Shown here: positions 17,901 to 27,022 of the stretch, piece by piece | How the letters are laid out: each line of letters opens with the position of its first letter | Position numbering within the stretch: position 1 is the first letter of the stretch | Assembly: GCA_964394475.1 (NCBI GenBank) | Contig: CAYMXZ010000001.1 | Location: forward strand, 4,949 to 68,948 | Direction: 5' to 3' | Source of the DNA: RQOF01 sp964394475 | GTDB taxonomy: Bacteria > Calditrichota > Calditrichia > RBG-13-44-9 | DNA length: 64,000 nucleotides | Notes under the pieces: generated by a model | Seen by the model: the letters and a program-made list of their open reading frames with translations, nothing else | Database searches by the model: none | Told to the model about the DNA's origin: nothing | Position numbers and translations under genes: made by a program

Positions 17901-18348
17901 TGCTTCGAATGCTCCGTATAATCCAATAATATTTTGTGATATATTTCAAGTCAAATCAAGCCCTAAATATCTCTGATGGTATACACTTTTTATTCAAAGT
18001 CAGAGATTCACAAAATTTCTGGTAAATAAACCATTTCTCAATCATAGGCAACCATGGTTGTTAATTATGGGTATAAGTGGACGTTCCCACTTTCCTGCTA
18101 TAATTCATTTGAGAATAATTTCATAGACCATCCATCTTAGAAAAAACATCAGAATTCGGGGTGGAATCGCTTAACCCAACAAATCTTTGCCTAAGAATTC
18201 TCCAGGCAAAATTTTAAAAATAATTTATGTAACCCACTGTTTGATTTTTCGTATTTGCAATTGTTTTGTGAATTCATTGAAGAATTGATCTGTTTTAAAA
18301 ACAGTGAAGATAACGGGGAAGTCAATTTCAAATGGAGAAAATTGTCTT
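17901..18348. promoter_or_regulatory. Divergent control region between two ABC export operons
   Basis: This 448-bp gap separates the start codons of two oppositely oriented export operons, so it should hold both promoters. A perfect 12-bp palindrome CAACCATGGTTG at 18049-18060 is a possible operator but may be chance. I could not place confident -35/-10 boxes, and no gene is evident. Confidence 0.45.
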
Positions 18349-19605
18349 ATGTCGAAGAAACGAATTTTAATTCTGGCCATTGCTCTGGGAGTCATCATTG
18401 TTGTGCTGGTTGCTATTCTTTCTCGCAATGGGGGTGTGAAACCAATAAGTGTGCAGACCGCTAAAGTGTATCACCAAAAAATTGTGGAAACAGTGACGGC
18501 CACGGGTCGTATTCAACCGCAAACGCAGGTAAAAATAAGCGCCGATGTAGCGGCGAAAATTATTCAATTGGGAGTAAAGGAAGGGGATTGGGTGGAGAAA
18601 GGGCAATTTTTAGTTCAGCTGGATAGAGAGCGATTTCTGGCGGCGGTGCAGCGTGCCGAGGCAAATGTTCGTTCTGCCGAAGCCGATGCGAAACTGGCCA
18701 AAGAAAATTTATTAAAAGTGGAAAAAGATTACCAGCGCAGCAAAGAACTATTCCAGCGCCAATTAGAATCGCAAGCGGTGCATGATCAGGCCTATGCGGC
18801 GTATCAGGTGGAAAAAGCCCGCTATCAATCTGCACTGGAGATGGTTGAACAGGCGCGCGCCACCTTGAAGCAAGCACAGGACGATCTCTCGAAAACCACC
18901 ATTTACGCCCCAATGGCCGGCACCATCAGCACATTGAATAAAGAAGTGGGGGAAATTGCTTTGGGATCTCAATTTCAGGAAGATGTGATTCTGATTGTGT
19001 CGGATCTGAATGGCATGGAAGCCCAGGTTGACGTGGATGAAAATGATATCGTTAATGTCGCTATCGGAGATAGTGCAACCATTGAAGTTGATGCTCTGCC
19101 AGATAAAATTTTTAAAGGAACTGTTACTGAAATCGCCAGCAGTGCCAAAATTTCCGGACAGGGTTCGGCTGACCAGAAAACGGATTTTGAAGTAAAAATT
19201 CATGTACTGGATGCGGGAGATTTGTTGCGGCCAGGAATGACCGCCAGCAGTGATATTATCACTGATATCCGTGACAGCGCTTTGGCCGTTCCCATTCAGT
19301 GTGTGGCAGTTCGCACACCTGATCAACTTAAACCACTGCAGCCCGCTGTCAAAACCAACGAAGCAATGGCCGATGATTCCTCTCTTCAAAATTATGTCCC
19401 GGGCAAAGATGGTTTTGTGGAAGTGGTATTTGTGGTGAAAAATAAAATGGTCGAAGCCCGGCAGGTAAAAACTGGTATTCAAAGCGATACCCACATTGAA
19501 ATTATAGAAGGTCTGAACCTGGATGATGAAATCGTAATTGGCAATTATCGGGCGATCAGTCAAGATCTCCGCAATGGCTCCATCGTGACTTACGCTCAAA
19601 AATAA
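18349..19605 (+). CDS. Periplasmic adaptor (MacA/HlyD-like membrane fusion protein)
   Basis: A 418-residue adaptor linking an inner-membrane ABC exporter to the outer membrane. A single N-terminal membrane anchor (about 5-24) is followed by the split lipoyl domain (RIQPQTQVKISADVAAKI and TTIYAPMAGTI), an alpha-helical hairpin of about 100 residues rich in Ala, Glu and Lys, and beta-barrel plus membrane-proximal domains. I start it at the ATG at 18349 (MSKKRILILAIALG), with GGAG about 11 bases upstream; a GTG further upstream would add 15 residues before the anchor without a ribosome binding site. It is followed by an ATPase and two permeases in the same direction. No TolC gene is adjacent. 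Confidence 0.88.
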   Translation: MSKKRILILAIALGVIIVVLVAILSRNGGVKPISVQTAKVYHQKIVETVTATGRIQPQTQVKISADVAAKIIQLGVKEGDWVEKGQFLVQLDRERFLAAVQRAEANVRSAEADAKLAKENLLKVEKDYQRSKELFQRQLESQAVHDQAYAAYQVEKARYQSALEMVEQARATLKQAQDDLSKTTIYAPMAGTISTLNKEVGEIALGSQFQEDVILIVSDLNGMEAQVDVDENDIVNVAIGDSATIEVDALPDKIFKGTVTEIASSAKISGQGSADQKTDFEVKIHVLDAGDLLRPGMTASSDIITDIRDSALAVPIQCVAVRTPDQLKPLQPAVKTNEAMADDSSLQNYVPGKDGFVEVVFVVKNKMVEARQVKTGIQSDTHIEIIEGLNLDDEIVIGNYRAISQDLRNGSIVTYAQK

Positions 19606-19653
19606 AGATGACAATGATGAAATGAATGAAACAGGAAGGAAAGGGGAAGAAGC

Positions 19654-20349
19654 ATGTCGCTTAGAATAGTAGATGTGATCAAAACTTATAAAATGGGTAA
19701 TGAAATTATTGCCGCTCTGCAGGGAGTTTCTTTAGAGGTAGGGGAAAATGAGTATCTGGCTATTATGGGACCATCGGGTTCTGGTAAATCGACTATGATG
19801 AACATTTTAGGTTGTCTGGATAAACCCACCAGCGGGAATTACTTCTTAGGGGAACAGGATGTGAGCAAAATGAACGATGATCAGTTGGCCGATATTCGGA
19901 ATCAAAAAATTGGTTTTGTATTTCAAACCTTTAATTTACTTCCTCGCGCCGATGTATTTCACAATGTCGAACTGCCTATGATATACAGTGGAATATCGGC
20001 TTCCAGACGCCGTCGGCTGGCAGAAGAAGCGATTGAGAAAGTCGGATTGGCTGATCGGATGAAACATAAACCGAGCGAGTTATCCGGGGGACAGCGACAA
20101 AGGGTAGCCATTGCCCGAGCGCTGGTGAATAACCCCTCTATTATTCTGGCCGATGAACCAACCGGCAATTTGGATTCGGCCACCGGTAAGGAAATTATGA
20201 GCATTTTCGACCAGCTTCATCGAGCGGGTAATACCATCATTCTGGTCACTCATGAAAATGATATCGCCATGTATGCCCATCGGATTGTTCGTCTGAAGGA
20301 TGGAATGATTGAAAGTGACTCGTCAAATCATAAACATTATGCCGCCTGA
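19654..20349 (+). CDS. MacB-type ABC transporter ATPase
   Basis: A 231-residue ABC ATPase with Walker A GPSGSGKST, Q-loop FVFQTFNLLPRADVFHNVELP, signature LSGGQRQRVAIARA, Walker B IILADEPTGNLD and H-loop VTHENDI. It belongs to the MacB/LolD branch. A strong purine-rich ribosome binding site (GGAAGGAAAGGGG) precedes the ATG. It follows the adaptor by 48 bp and precedes two FtsX-type permeases, so the exporter has ATPase and permease on separate chains, unlike E. coli MacB where they are fused. The substrate is not visible. Confidence 0.9.
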   Translation: MSLRIVDVIKTYKMGNEIIAALQGVSLEVGENEYLAIMGPSGSGKSTMMNILGCLDKPTSGNYFLGEQDVSKMNDDQLADIRNQKIGFVFQTFNLLPRADVFHNVELPMIYSGISASRRRRLAEEAIEKVGLADRMKHKPSELSGGQRQRVAIARALVNNPSIILADEPTGNLDSATGKEIMSIFDQLHRAGNTIILVTHENDIAMYAHRIVRLKDGMIESDSSNHKHYAA

Positions 20350-20370
20350 GAAAAAATCTGATGAACCGTT

Positions 20371-21606
20371 ATGAAATCATTTTATGAATTAGGAGAATCG
20401 TTTCGAATCGCTTATGGAGCCATACGAGCGAATAAAGTGAGAGGAATTCTGACTACTTTGGGAATTATCATAGGGATCGTCGCCGTGGTGACGACAATGA
20501 CTGCGGCGAATGGATTGGGAAATCGTTTTAAGGAAAGTCTTTCGGCTATTGGATCGGATGTCTTGTTTGTCTCGCGCACTCCCTGGGTTTTTACCGGTAA
20601 CTTTTTTGAATTTCGCAACCGGAAAAATTTAGTCCTGAAAGACAGTGAAAAGTTGGAAAAACAACTTCCCACCGCCCGGGCCATTGATCCTCGCTCCTAT
20701 ACCAACCAGAATGTAAAATACCATTCCAAACAACTAGAAAATATTGCCATTATTGGAGCTACGGATAATTATCTGTTCGTTTCCACCTCCGTTCCAGCCA
20801 TTGGACGTTTTATACTTTCCAATGATGTTCAGTATAAAAAGAAAGTGTGTATCATCGGCAATGAAATCAAGGACCAGTTGTTTAAGGATCTCGACCCGAT
20901 CAATAAGAAAATTAAGATTGGCAGGCATATTTTCCTGGTAGCAGGAGTCATGGAGAAACAGGGCAGTGCTAGCTTTTTCGGCGGCCCAAATTTCGACCGG
21001 CAAATCATTATTCCCATCACCACTTTAATCAAATGTTTCGGCGGCACAAACCGACCCTTCGATATTGTAGTAAAAGCACCCAGTGCCGAAGAAATGAGTG
21101 ATTTTGAATATGCCCTGATTGGAGAAATGAGAAAGATTCGAAAACTGAAACCCAGTGAAAAAGAGGATTTCTCAATCAATAAATTAGACACCCTGATGAC
21201 TGCCTATAATAATGTCATGGGTGTAGTCGTGCTGATCGGGTTGATCATTACCGGTATATCTCTTTTTGTCGGAGGAATCGGAGTGATGAATATCATGTTT
21301 GTATCCGTCACCGAGAGAACCCGTGAAATTGGAATTCGTAAGGCCATCGGTGCTACGAGAAGGACTATTCTTACTCAATTTCTTTTCGAATCATCCTCCA
21401 TCTGTCTATTAGGTGGATTCATTGGTTTGCTCTTAGCCGTCGGAATTACCAAACTAATCAATGCCTTTCTTCTGCCTGCCAGTATATCCCTGCATATTGT
21501 GATTGTGGCATTACTGATTTCTGTCCTGGTAGGTATTTTATCCGGTGTTATTCCGGCTTATCGGGCATCGCGCCTGAATCCAATAGAAGCCTTGCGATAT
21601 GAATAA
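20371..21606 (+). CDS. MacB-like ABC transporter permease, first of two
   Basis: A 411-residue permease with an N-terminal MacB_PCD domain: a first helix ending in RGILTTLGIIIGIVAVVTTM, then a periplasmic domain to about residue 275. The FtsX domain follows with three helices and the coupling segment SVTERTREIGIRKAIGATRR, ending in PAYRASRLNPIEALRYE, the standard MacB permease tail. It lies 21 bp after the ATPase gene and is followed after 22 bp by a second permease of the same type. The pair likely forms a heterodimer. Export of a peptide, lipid or small molecule through the adaptor is inferred; no immunity or peptide gene nearby hints at a bacteriocin. Confidence 0.9.
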   Translation: MKSFYELGESFRIAYGAIRANKVRGILTTLGIIIGIVAVVTTMTAANGLGNRFKESLSAIGSDVLFVSRTPWVFTGNFFEFRNRKNLVLKDSEKLEKQLPTARAIDPRSYTNQNVKYHSKQLENIAIIGATDNYLFVSTSVPAIGRFILSNDVQYKKKVCIIGNEIKDQLFKDLDPINKKIKIGRHIFLVAGVMEKQGSASFFGGPNFDRQIIIPITTLIKCFGGTNRPFDIVVKAPSAEEMSDFEYALIGEMRKIRKLKPSEKEDFSINKLDTLMTAYNNVMGVVVLIGLIITGISLFVGGIGVMNIMFVSVTERTREIGIRKAIGATRRTILTQFLFESSSICLLGGFIGLLLAVGITKLINAFLLPASISLHIVIVALLISVLVGILSGVIPAYRASRLNPIEALRYE

Positions 21607-21628
21607 GATCAAATGAGAGAAGGAAATT

Positions 21629-22876
21629 ATGGGATTCATTGAAGCTTTTAAGATGGCGCGCACTGCGATTACCACTCATAAGTTGCGATCGTTTCTGACC
21701 CTGATCGGTATCATTGCCGGGGTAGCCTCTATCATTGCGGTTATGACCGGAATTTCGGTCATCCAATCGACTATCGAATCGGAATTGAGTGTGCTGGGAA
21801 CAACGACCTTTCAGGTACAAAAGTGGGCGGCAGGTGGTCCGCTGAGTGAAGAAGAAGCCAGGAAAATTCAGCGTCGTCGCCCCCTGACCACTGCACATGC
21901 CGACGCCATTCGCAGCAAAGTGAAATCGGTGGATCTGGTTGGCTCTGAACTGTGGAGCTTTGGACATCTGGCAAGCTATAAAGATCTTAAAACCAATTCC
22001 AATCTCACACTTTGTGGCGGTACCCCAGAATATGCACCGAATAATACCCATTATATTCAACTCGGTCGTAACATTACCCAGGAGGACATAAAGGTAGGAC
22101 GAAATGTGGCGGTAATCGGAGCAGCGGTTGCCGATCGGCTCTTTCCCTGGACCGATCCCATTCAAAAAATTATAAAAATAGATGGACGCAAATTCACAGT
22201 GGTGGGAGTGTTTGAATCAAAAAAATCGGCGCTGGGTGGAAATTATGATAATTATTTGTTAATACCAATCAACACCTTTAAGCGTTATTACGGAGAGCGT
22301 GATCCCCGAGGTTTTGACCGCTCAGTAAATATCACGGTGAATGCCCGATCTCCGGAATTGGTGCAGGACGCCATTGCCGAAGTCCGTGCGGTGATGCGCT
22401 TTGAGCGGAATCTCAAACCGGATCAGGAAGATGATTTTACGATTTTTACCAATGATAGCCAGATAAAAGTTTTTAATGAAACCACATCCGGAATAAAAAC
22501 CGCTGCTTTTGTCATTGGGATTGTCGCTCTGATTGTGGCTGGAATTGGGATTATGAATATTATGCTGGTATCGGTCACAGAACGTACCAAAGAAATAGGT
22601 ATTCGGAAATCACTGGGAGCAAAGCGCAAAAATATTTTAATCCAGTTCCTATTAGAAGCAATTATTCTATGTAACATCGGTGGTACAATTGGTGTCCTGG
22701 TTGGTTTTGGTTTGGGTAATCTTGTCTCAGTTTTTACCGGCTTTCAGGTAACTGTGCCATTGCCCTGGGCAGTTATCGGATTGCTTTTCTGTACAGCGGT
22801 TGGCTTAACTTTTGGTATGTGGCCAGCCATGGTGGCCTCTAAAATGGATCCGGTGGAAGCGCTACGATTTGAATAA
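21629..22876 (+). CDS. MacB-like ABC transporter permease, second of two
   Basis: A 415-residue permease paralogous to its upstream neighbour: an N-terminal helix within LRSFLTLIGIIAGVASIIAV, a periplasmic MacB_PCD domain (about 45-280) and an FtsX domain with SVTERTKEIGIRKSLGAKRK and the tail SKMDPVEALRFE. AAGGAAATT before the ATG provides a good ribosome binding site. It is the last gene of the adaptor-ATPase-permease-permease operon; no terminator hairpin was found in the following 160 bp. Similarity between the two permeases in the FtsX domain is high, suggesting an old duplication. Confidence 0.9.
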   Translation: MGFIEAFKMARTAITTHKLRSFLTLIGIIAGVASIIAVMTGISVIQSTIESELSVLGTTTFQVQKWAAGGPLSEEEARKIQRRRPLTTAHADAIRSKVKSVDLVGSELWSFGHLASYKDLKTNSNLTLCGGTPEYAPNNTHYIQLGRNITQEDIKVGRNVAVIGAAVADRLFPWTDPIQKIIKIDGRKFTVVGVFESKKSALGGNYDNYLLIPINTFKRYYGERDPRGFDRSVNITVNARSPELVQDAIAEVRAVMRFERNLKPDQEDDFTIFTNDSQIKVFNETTSGIKTAAFVIGIVALIVAGIGIMNIMLVSVTERTKEIGIRKSLGAKRKNILIQFLLEAIILCNIGGTIGVLVGFGLGNLVSVFTGFQVTVPLPWAVIGLLFCTAVGLTFGMWPAMVASKMDPVEALRFE

Positions 22877-23062
22877 AACGAAGCCATAACAATGAAATAA
22901 ATCGGTTCAGAAAATATCTTCCAGTTACTGTTTCGCAACGAATAATTTCCCTTTCATCAGTAAAATTCCTTCCGGTGGTATAAAAATCAAAAAATTTGGG
23001 GAACATATTTTTATTTTCAGGTATTACTTCCTATATTGAGATTTAAAATAGTAGCGCGAAGT

Positions 23063-23707
23063 ATGATTAAGAAAAGTCCTTTAATCCCTGATTTTCAGAC
23101 TGCTGTTAAACAGGTGCAATCGAAACTACAAAATTATCAGCCGCACAGGATTCATCATGAAGGGGTGAAAAGATCGGCAGTGATGATTTTATTTATCAAT
23201 AAACAATCCGTTCCTCATATCATCTTTACCCGGCGGACTGAATGGGTTGAGAATCATAAAGGGCAAATTTCTTTTCCCGGTGGAATGCAAGATGAGAACG
23301 ATGTTGACTTACGATATACTGCCCGGCGAGAAACCTTTGAAGAAATTGGGATACGTCCGGAACAGATCAACATCCTGGGCCAATTGGATGATTTTTTTAC
23401 GGTTACCAATTTCATTGTTACCCCTTTTGCCGGTTATGTGACTAATGATTTCGCTTATCAAATTAATGAACGGGAAGTGGCTAAAGTTCTGGAAGTGCCT
23501 CTGGAAGTTTTTCTGCGTTCCGATAAATTCGAAGTGAAGAAGTGGCCTTATAAAAATCAAATCTATGATGTGTTTTTCTATTATTATGAGCAGGAAGTAA
23601 TTTGGGGAGTTACGGCTTTTATTTTGAATCGTTTTATTGATTTAGTTTTTCATTATAATCCAGCCCCGACCTCGCTCACTTTAGATACTCGGCAGGTAAA
23701 AATTTAA
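23063..23707 (+). CDS. CoA-pyrophosphatase-type Nudix hydrolase (NudL-like)
   Basis: A 214-residue Nudix hydrolase. The segment WVENHKGQISFPGGMQ is the UPF0035 motif of CoA pyrophosphatases, running straight into the Nudix box ending RRETFEEIGI. As in the NudL group, the first acidic residue of the box is Asp rather than Glu and the spacing is one residue longer than the generic motif. The family cleaves CoA or acyl-CoA to phosphopantetheine and 3',5'-ADP. I chose ATG 23063; a TTG nine codons upstream has no ribosome binding site. It follows the ABC operon but is not evidently linked to it. Confidence 0.87.
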   Translation: MIKKSPLIPDFQTAVKQVQSKLQNYQPHRIHHEGVKRSAVMILFINKQSVPHIIFTRRTEWVENHKGQISFPGGMQDENDVDLRYTARRETFEEIGIRPEQINILGQLDDFFTVTNFIVTPFAGYVTNDFAYQINEREVAKVLEVPLEVFLRSDKFEVKKWPYKNQIYDVFFYYYEQEVIWGVTAFILNRFIDLVFHYNPAPTSLTLDTRQVKI

Positions 23708-24053
23708 TAATTCAATACGCCATTCAATAGTCATCTGCTGCTCCTGTGGAGCGTAATATGTTTAATAGGAGTGCCGAGCGATGGATCGCTCGCCTCTGGG
23801 CGGCTCTGCCTAAAAATTCTTTATGGCTTTCCAGAAAAGTGAAGTAAAAAATATTATTTTAGATGAGAGTGGTTCGTACTATCCTCTCGTTTTCATTGGA
23901 AATCAAAATCCATTGTATTTTTGATTTGATGTAATATCCTCACCCATTAATGTCTCAATAAATATCTTCTTGCTAATTGACTATTTCAAATTTACTGTGT
24001 ATTATTAGCACCATGAATGGATAAACAAGCATGCCGCTAAAAGGAAGGAAGCT
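23708..24053. other. Intergenic gap with a short GC-rich hairpin
   Basis: A 346-bp gap between the Nudix and symporter genes. The first 110 bp are GC-richer than the surroundings and include a perfect 8-bp inverted repeat CGAGCGAT-GG-ATCGCTCG at 23775-23792 followed by GCC-rich sequence. The rest is AT-rich and should hold the symporter promoter. No gene seen. Confidence 0.5.
23775..23792. repeat. Inverted repeat, possible REP-like element
   Basis: Perfect 8-bp arms with a 2-base centre. It lacks a following T-tract, so it is a poor terminator. It could be a dispersed palindromic repeat, but only one copy is seen in this window. Confidence 0.35.
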
Positions 24054-25754
24054 ATGAGCTGGTATCTTTATTTGATTTTGGCCTATTTGCTGATTCTGAT
24101 GGGATTCAATTTTTATCGATCTTTTAAAGTAAAAACTCAGGATGAAATGATGGTGGCGGGTCGCTCTTTGAGTGTCCGAGTGATGGTGTTTACTCTGATC
24201 TGCACCTGGATTGGATCGGGTACCTTCATTGCTGGAGCCGAATACGCCGTGAAAGCCGGTTGGTCCAGTCTGTGGTTTCCCGCCGGCGCCTGGGTGGGAA
24301 TTGTTCTGATTTATTTTCTGGCTGAAAAAATTCGCACCTTTGGTAAGTATACCATTGGAGATATTTTGGAAGTTCGATATGGTAAATTTGCACGATTGTT
24401 TGGCGCTTTGGCCTTAATTGTCAGTTTTACTGCCATCGTCAGTTATCAATTTCGGGCGGGAGGCTACATCCTTAATGTGGTGAGCAACGGGTCTATTAGT
24501 GTGGAGCTTGGACAGACTATTACCGCCGCCTTTGTTATTTTATTTACGGCTGCCGCGGGAATGGTAGCGGTAGCGTATACTGATCTGCCCAATGGCATTA
24601 TTATTTTATCGGCTTCTGTCTTAGCCGCCCCGGTGATGTATTTTCTGGCGGGTGGGTGGGAAAATTCTGTGCAAGTGTTGCCTTCTGAGCACTTTGCGGT
24701 TTTTAATAAAGATTTTGGGGCGCAACCATTGCTCAAAGCTGGAGGTTATTTTCTGGCAACTATGTTTTTACTGCTCGGCGTGCAAAGCATGTATCAAAAA
24801 TTTTATAGCGCTAAAACTCCCCGAGATGCCCGGCAAGCAGTCGCGATATGGGTATTCGGAACGGTGATTGTTGAAACGGTTGTTATCGTTATTGCTATTT
24901 TCGCTGCTACCTATTATTGGGAACCTATTAAAGAGTTTGAAATTCTAACCCGGGTGAAAAATCAGCTGGCTCGTCAGGAGATTTCCATTGAACAGGTGCA
25001 ACCTACTTTACAGAATTTGATCGATCAGGAATTCAAGAATGGAAATATCAAGGATTTTCAGAAAGAGATAATTGAGAACGATCTAATTTTAGAACAAAAA
25101 TTTGATCGCCCAGAACGCATTGATGAGGTGATTAATCAGAAAACCATTGATCCAGCTTCCATTGTCCTGCAAGCCGCCCAGACCATTGCGAATCGAGGAG
25201 GGATTTTACTTATCATTGGATTACTGTTGTTAGCCGCCGCCGTCGCAGTGGTTATTTCTACCGGGATGAATTATCTTCTGTCCCCCACAACGAACATGAT
25301 GCGGGATATTTATCAGCGCTTCCTTAATCCATCCGCCAGTCAGAAATCCATGGTGGCGATTCAAAAAGTACTGATTATTATTCTGGGACTGGCCGCTTTT
25401 TATATTGCCACCAATTTGCAATCCGTTTTGGAAATGAGTTATTTTGCTTATACTATTTACGGGGTTTCCATTACGCCGGCCCTGCTGGCCGCCCTAGCCT
25501 GGAAGAGAGCCTCTCGCCTGGGTGGCTTGGTATCGATTATCGGTGGAGCAGTAATTACCATATTCCTGAAAATGGCTGGTTATATCTGGCCATCGATTAT
25601 GGTTCCGGCTGGTGATCCCAATGGCGATCCCTGGGGAATTCCCTTGATTTATCCGGCGCTGTTTTTTTCAATTCTCAGCTTAATTGTGGTTAGCTATCTG
25701 AGCAAAGCTCCGACACCTGAGGAACTTAAAGAACTGTTTCCAGAAAAAAAATAG
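24054..25754 (+). CDS. Sodium:solute symporter (SSS family) with charged loop insertion
   Basis: A 566-residue polytopic protein of the SSS/SLC5 family, which couples Na+ entry to uptake of sugars, amino acids or vitamins. The N-terminus resembles other members (QDEMMVAGRSLSVRVMV, TWIGSGTFIAGAEYA, IADxL-like TIGDILEVRYGK). About 12-13 hydrophobic segments are visible. Residues about 285-370, between two membrane helices, form a strongly charged, coiled-coil-like insertion rich in Glu, Gln and Lys (ILTRVKNQLARQEISIEQVQ), much longer than usual. A strong AAGGAAGGAAG ribosome binding site precedes the ATG. The substrate cannot be assigned. The gene is monocistronic, with 346 bp upstream and 203 bp downstream. 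Confidence 0.88.
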   Translation: MSWYLYLILAYLLILMGFNFYRSFKVKTQDEMMVAGRSLSVRVMVFTLICTWIGSGTFIAGAEYAVKAGWSSLWFPAGAWVGIVLIYFLAEKIRTFGKYTIGDILEVRYGKFARLFGALALIVSFTAIVSYQFRAGGYILNVVSNGSISVELGQTITAAFVILFTAAAGMVAVAYTDLPNGIIILSASVLAAPVMYFLAGGWENSVQVLPSEHFAVFNKDFGAQPLLKAGGYFLATMFLLLGVQSMYQKFYSAKTPRDARQAVAIWVFGTVIVETVVIVIAIFAATYYWEPIKEFEILTRVKNQLARQEISIEQVQPTLQNLIDQEFKNGNIKDFQKEIIENDLILEQKFDRPERIDEVINQKTIDPASIVLQAAQTIANRGGILLIIGLLLLAAAVAVVISTGMNYLLSPTTNMMRDIYQRFLNPSASQKSMVAIQKVLIIILGLAAFYIATNLQSVLEMSYFAYTIYGVSITPALLAALAWKRASRLGGLVSIIGGAVITIFLKMAGYIWPSIMVPAGDPNGDPWGIPLIYPALFFSILSLIVVSYLSKAPTPEELKELFPEKK

Positions 25755-25957
25755 GAAGCTTTATTTTTTTTTAAAAAAAATCTGACATGTATTTCAATCT
25801 GAGCATTTTTTATGTAAATTTTGATGGTTTCTATCTCATATGATGGATGTGGTGGGTTAATTAGTCTTCGGTTGTGGACATCTGGAAAGCCAAACAGTCA
25901 TAGAAATCTGGAGAAGCATCAACAAAGGCTTTTAGAAATTTTCAGGCAGGGAAAAAG

Positions 25958-27022
25958 ATGAATCAGTTAGGGATAACACCGTTAGACAGCCTTCTTAATT
26001 TTACTCAATTACACTTACTCGTTTTAACTCCTCAATGGAAACTTCTTGGCCTTTACCCCAATCATCGAAGCTTTTTAGGGTGGGATAAAAGTGACCTGGA
26101 CTCCTTCCAATTTGAAGAAAATTTCCTGAAACCCAATCAACTGGATCTCCCCGGCTTTTTAGCGAATTTTCAACAAAAGAATCATCTGGTAAAAAGTTTT
26201 TACTGGCGCAGTGCAGACCAGCACATCAGCGGGCCTTTTGAAACTTATTTCCGCCTGAAAAAGCAGGAGAGTCACCTGCAGATGATAATGGCTTTCGTTA
26301 AAGTACAAGGTCGCCTGAATACGATCGAGATCTTACCAGAGCAAAAACATCAGTTATTTATCGCTCAACCCCTGGCAGGTTTACTTCATAATCTGTTTGA
26401 TCCTTTAAATACGGTTGCAGGACGTTTGGAAGCGCTGAGAAACAAAAATTCTGAGATCAAGGAATTGGACGAAATCCTGAAAATGACCTACCATTTGCAG
26501 TCTACCCTGAAAATTCTCGGCGAGAAATTGAATCGTGAACAATATCCCTACCCGGTTGAGATTGATTTGAATCTGTTCCTGCGTGATGAATTACAATACC
26601 TGCTCTCTGATCCATTTTTTAAGCATCAGGTGAAGCGAATGATAAAATATGTGAAAGATGCTAAAAAATATATGGGATCATATTCCTCACTCAGTGGAAT
26701 TTTCAGTGAATTTTATTATTTCATTCGTCGTTTTGTGATTGATGATCAGGAATATCAACTGCAGGCAGAAGTTTTCCGGGAAGGCGAGAAAAGCGGTTTT
26801 TATTTGAATTTTTTAGGAGATTTCCGGGTGCCTTCCGACTTGAACCTCCGCTTTCCTTTTGAAATAGAAGGTTTTGCCCCTCAGATTGCACAACAAAAAA
26901 TTCCTGGCCTGGATATTCCTTTTCTGGTTCATTGTCTGCAAAAAAATGCCGGCTATCTGGAAATGGCCGGGAAAAAGGAAATGATGAAAATGCGGTTACT
27001 TCTCTCCCATAACCAAAAATGA
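25958..27022 (+). CDS. Degenerate sensor histidine-kinase-like protein (PAS + DHp-like)
   Basis: A 354-residue protein without a clear family match. Residues about 15-110 look like a PAS fold (LVLTPQWKLLGLYPNHRSFLG). Residues 140-165 (LLHNLFDPLNTVAGRLEAL) resemble the HisKA/DHp box of kinases with an HExNNPL-type motif; the His would be His144. The region beyond about 215, where the ATPase domain should be, has no N-box, DxG or GxG motif. It may be a kinase-like scaffold or an inactive pseudokinase. No response regulator is adjacent. AGGGA before the ATG supports the start, and the 3' end overlaps the convergent gene by 27 bp. Confidence 0.5.
   Translation: MNQLGITPLDSLLNFTQLHLLVLTPQWKLLGLYPNHRSFLGWDKSDLDSFQFEENFLKPNQLDLPGFLANFQQKNHLVKSFYWRSADQHISGPFETYFRLKKQESHLQMIMAFVKVQGRLNTIEILPEQKHQLFIAQPLAGLLHNLFDPLNTVAGRLEALRNKNSEIKELDEILKMTYHLQSTLKILGEKLNREQYPYPVEIDLNLFLRDELQYLLSDPFFKHQVKRMIKYVKDAKKYMGSYSSLSGIFSEFYYFIRRFVIDDQEYQLQAEVFREGEKSGFYLNFLGDFRVPSDLNLRFPFEIEGFAPQIAQQKIPGLDIPFLVHCLQKNAGYLEMAGKKEMMKMRLLLSHNQK

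Noticed and set aside
18304..18348. Longer N-terminus of the adaptor starting at an upstream GTG
   Set aside because: No ribosome binding site, and the extra residues precede a normal membrane anchor that starts with the ATG at 18349.
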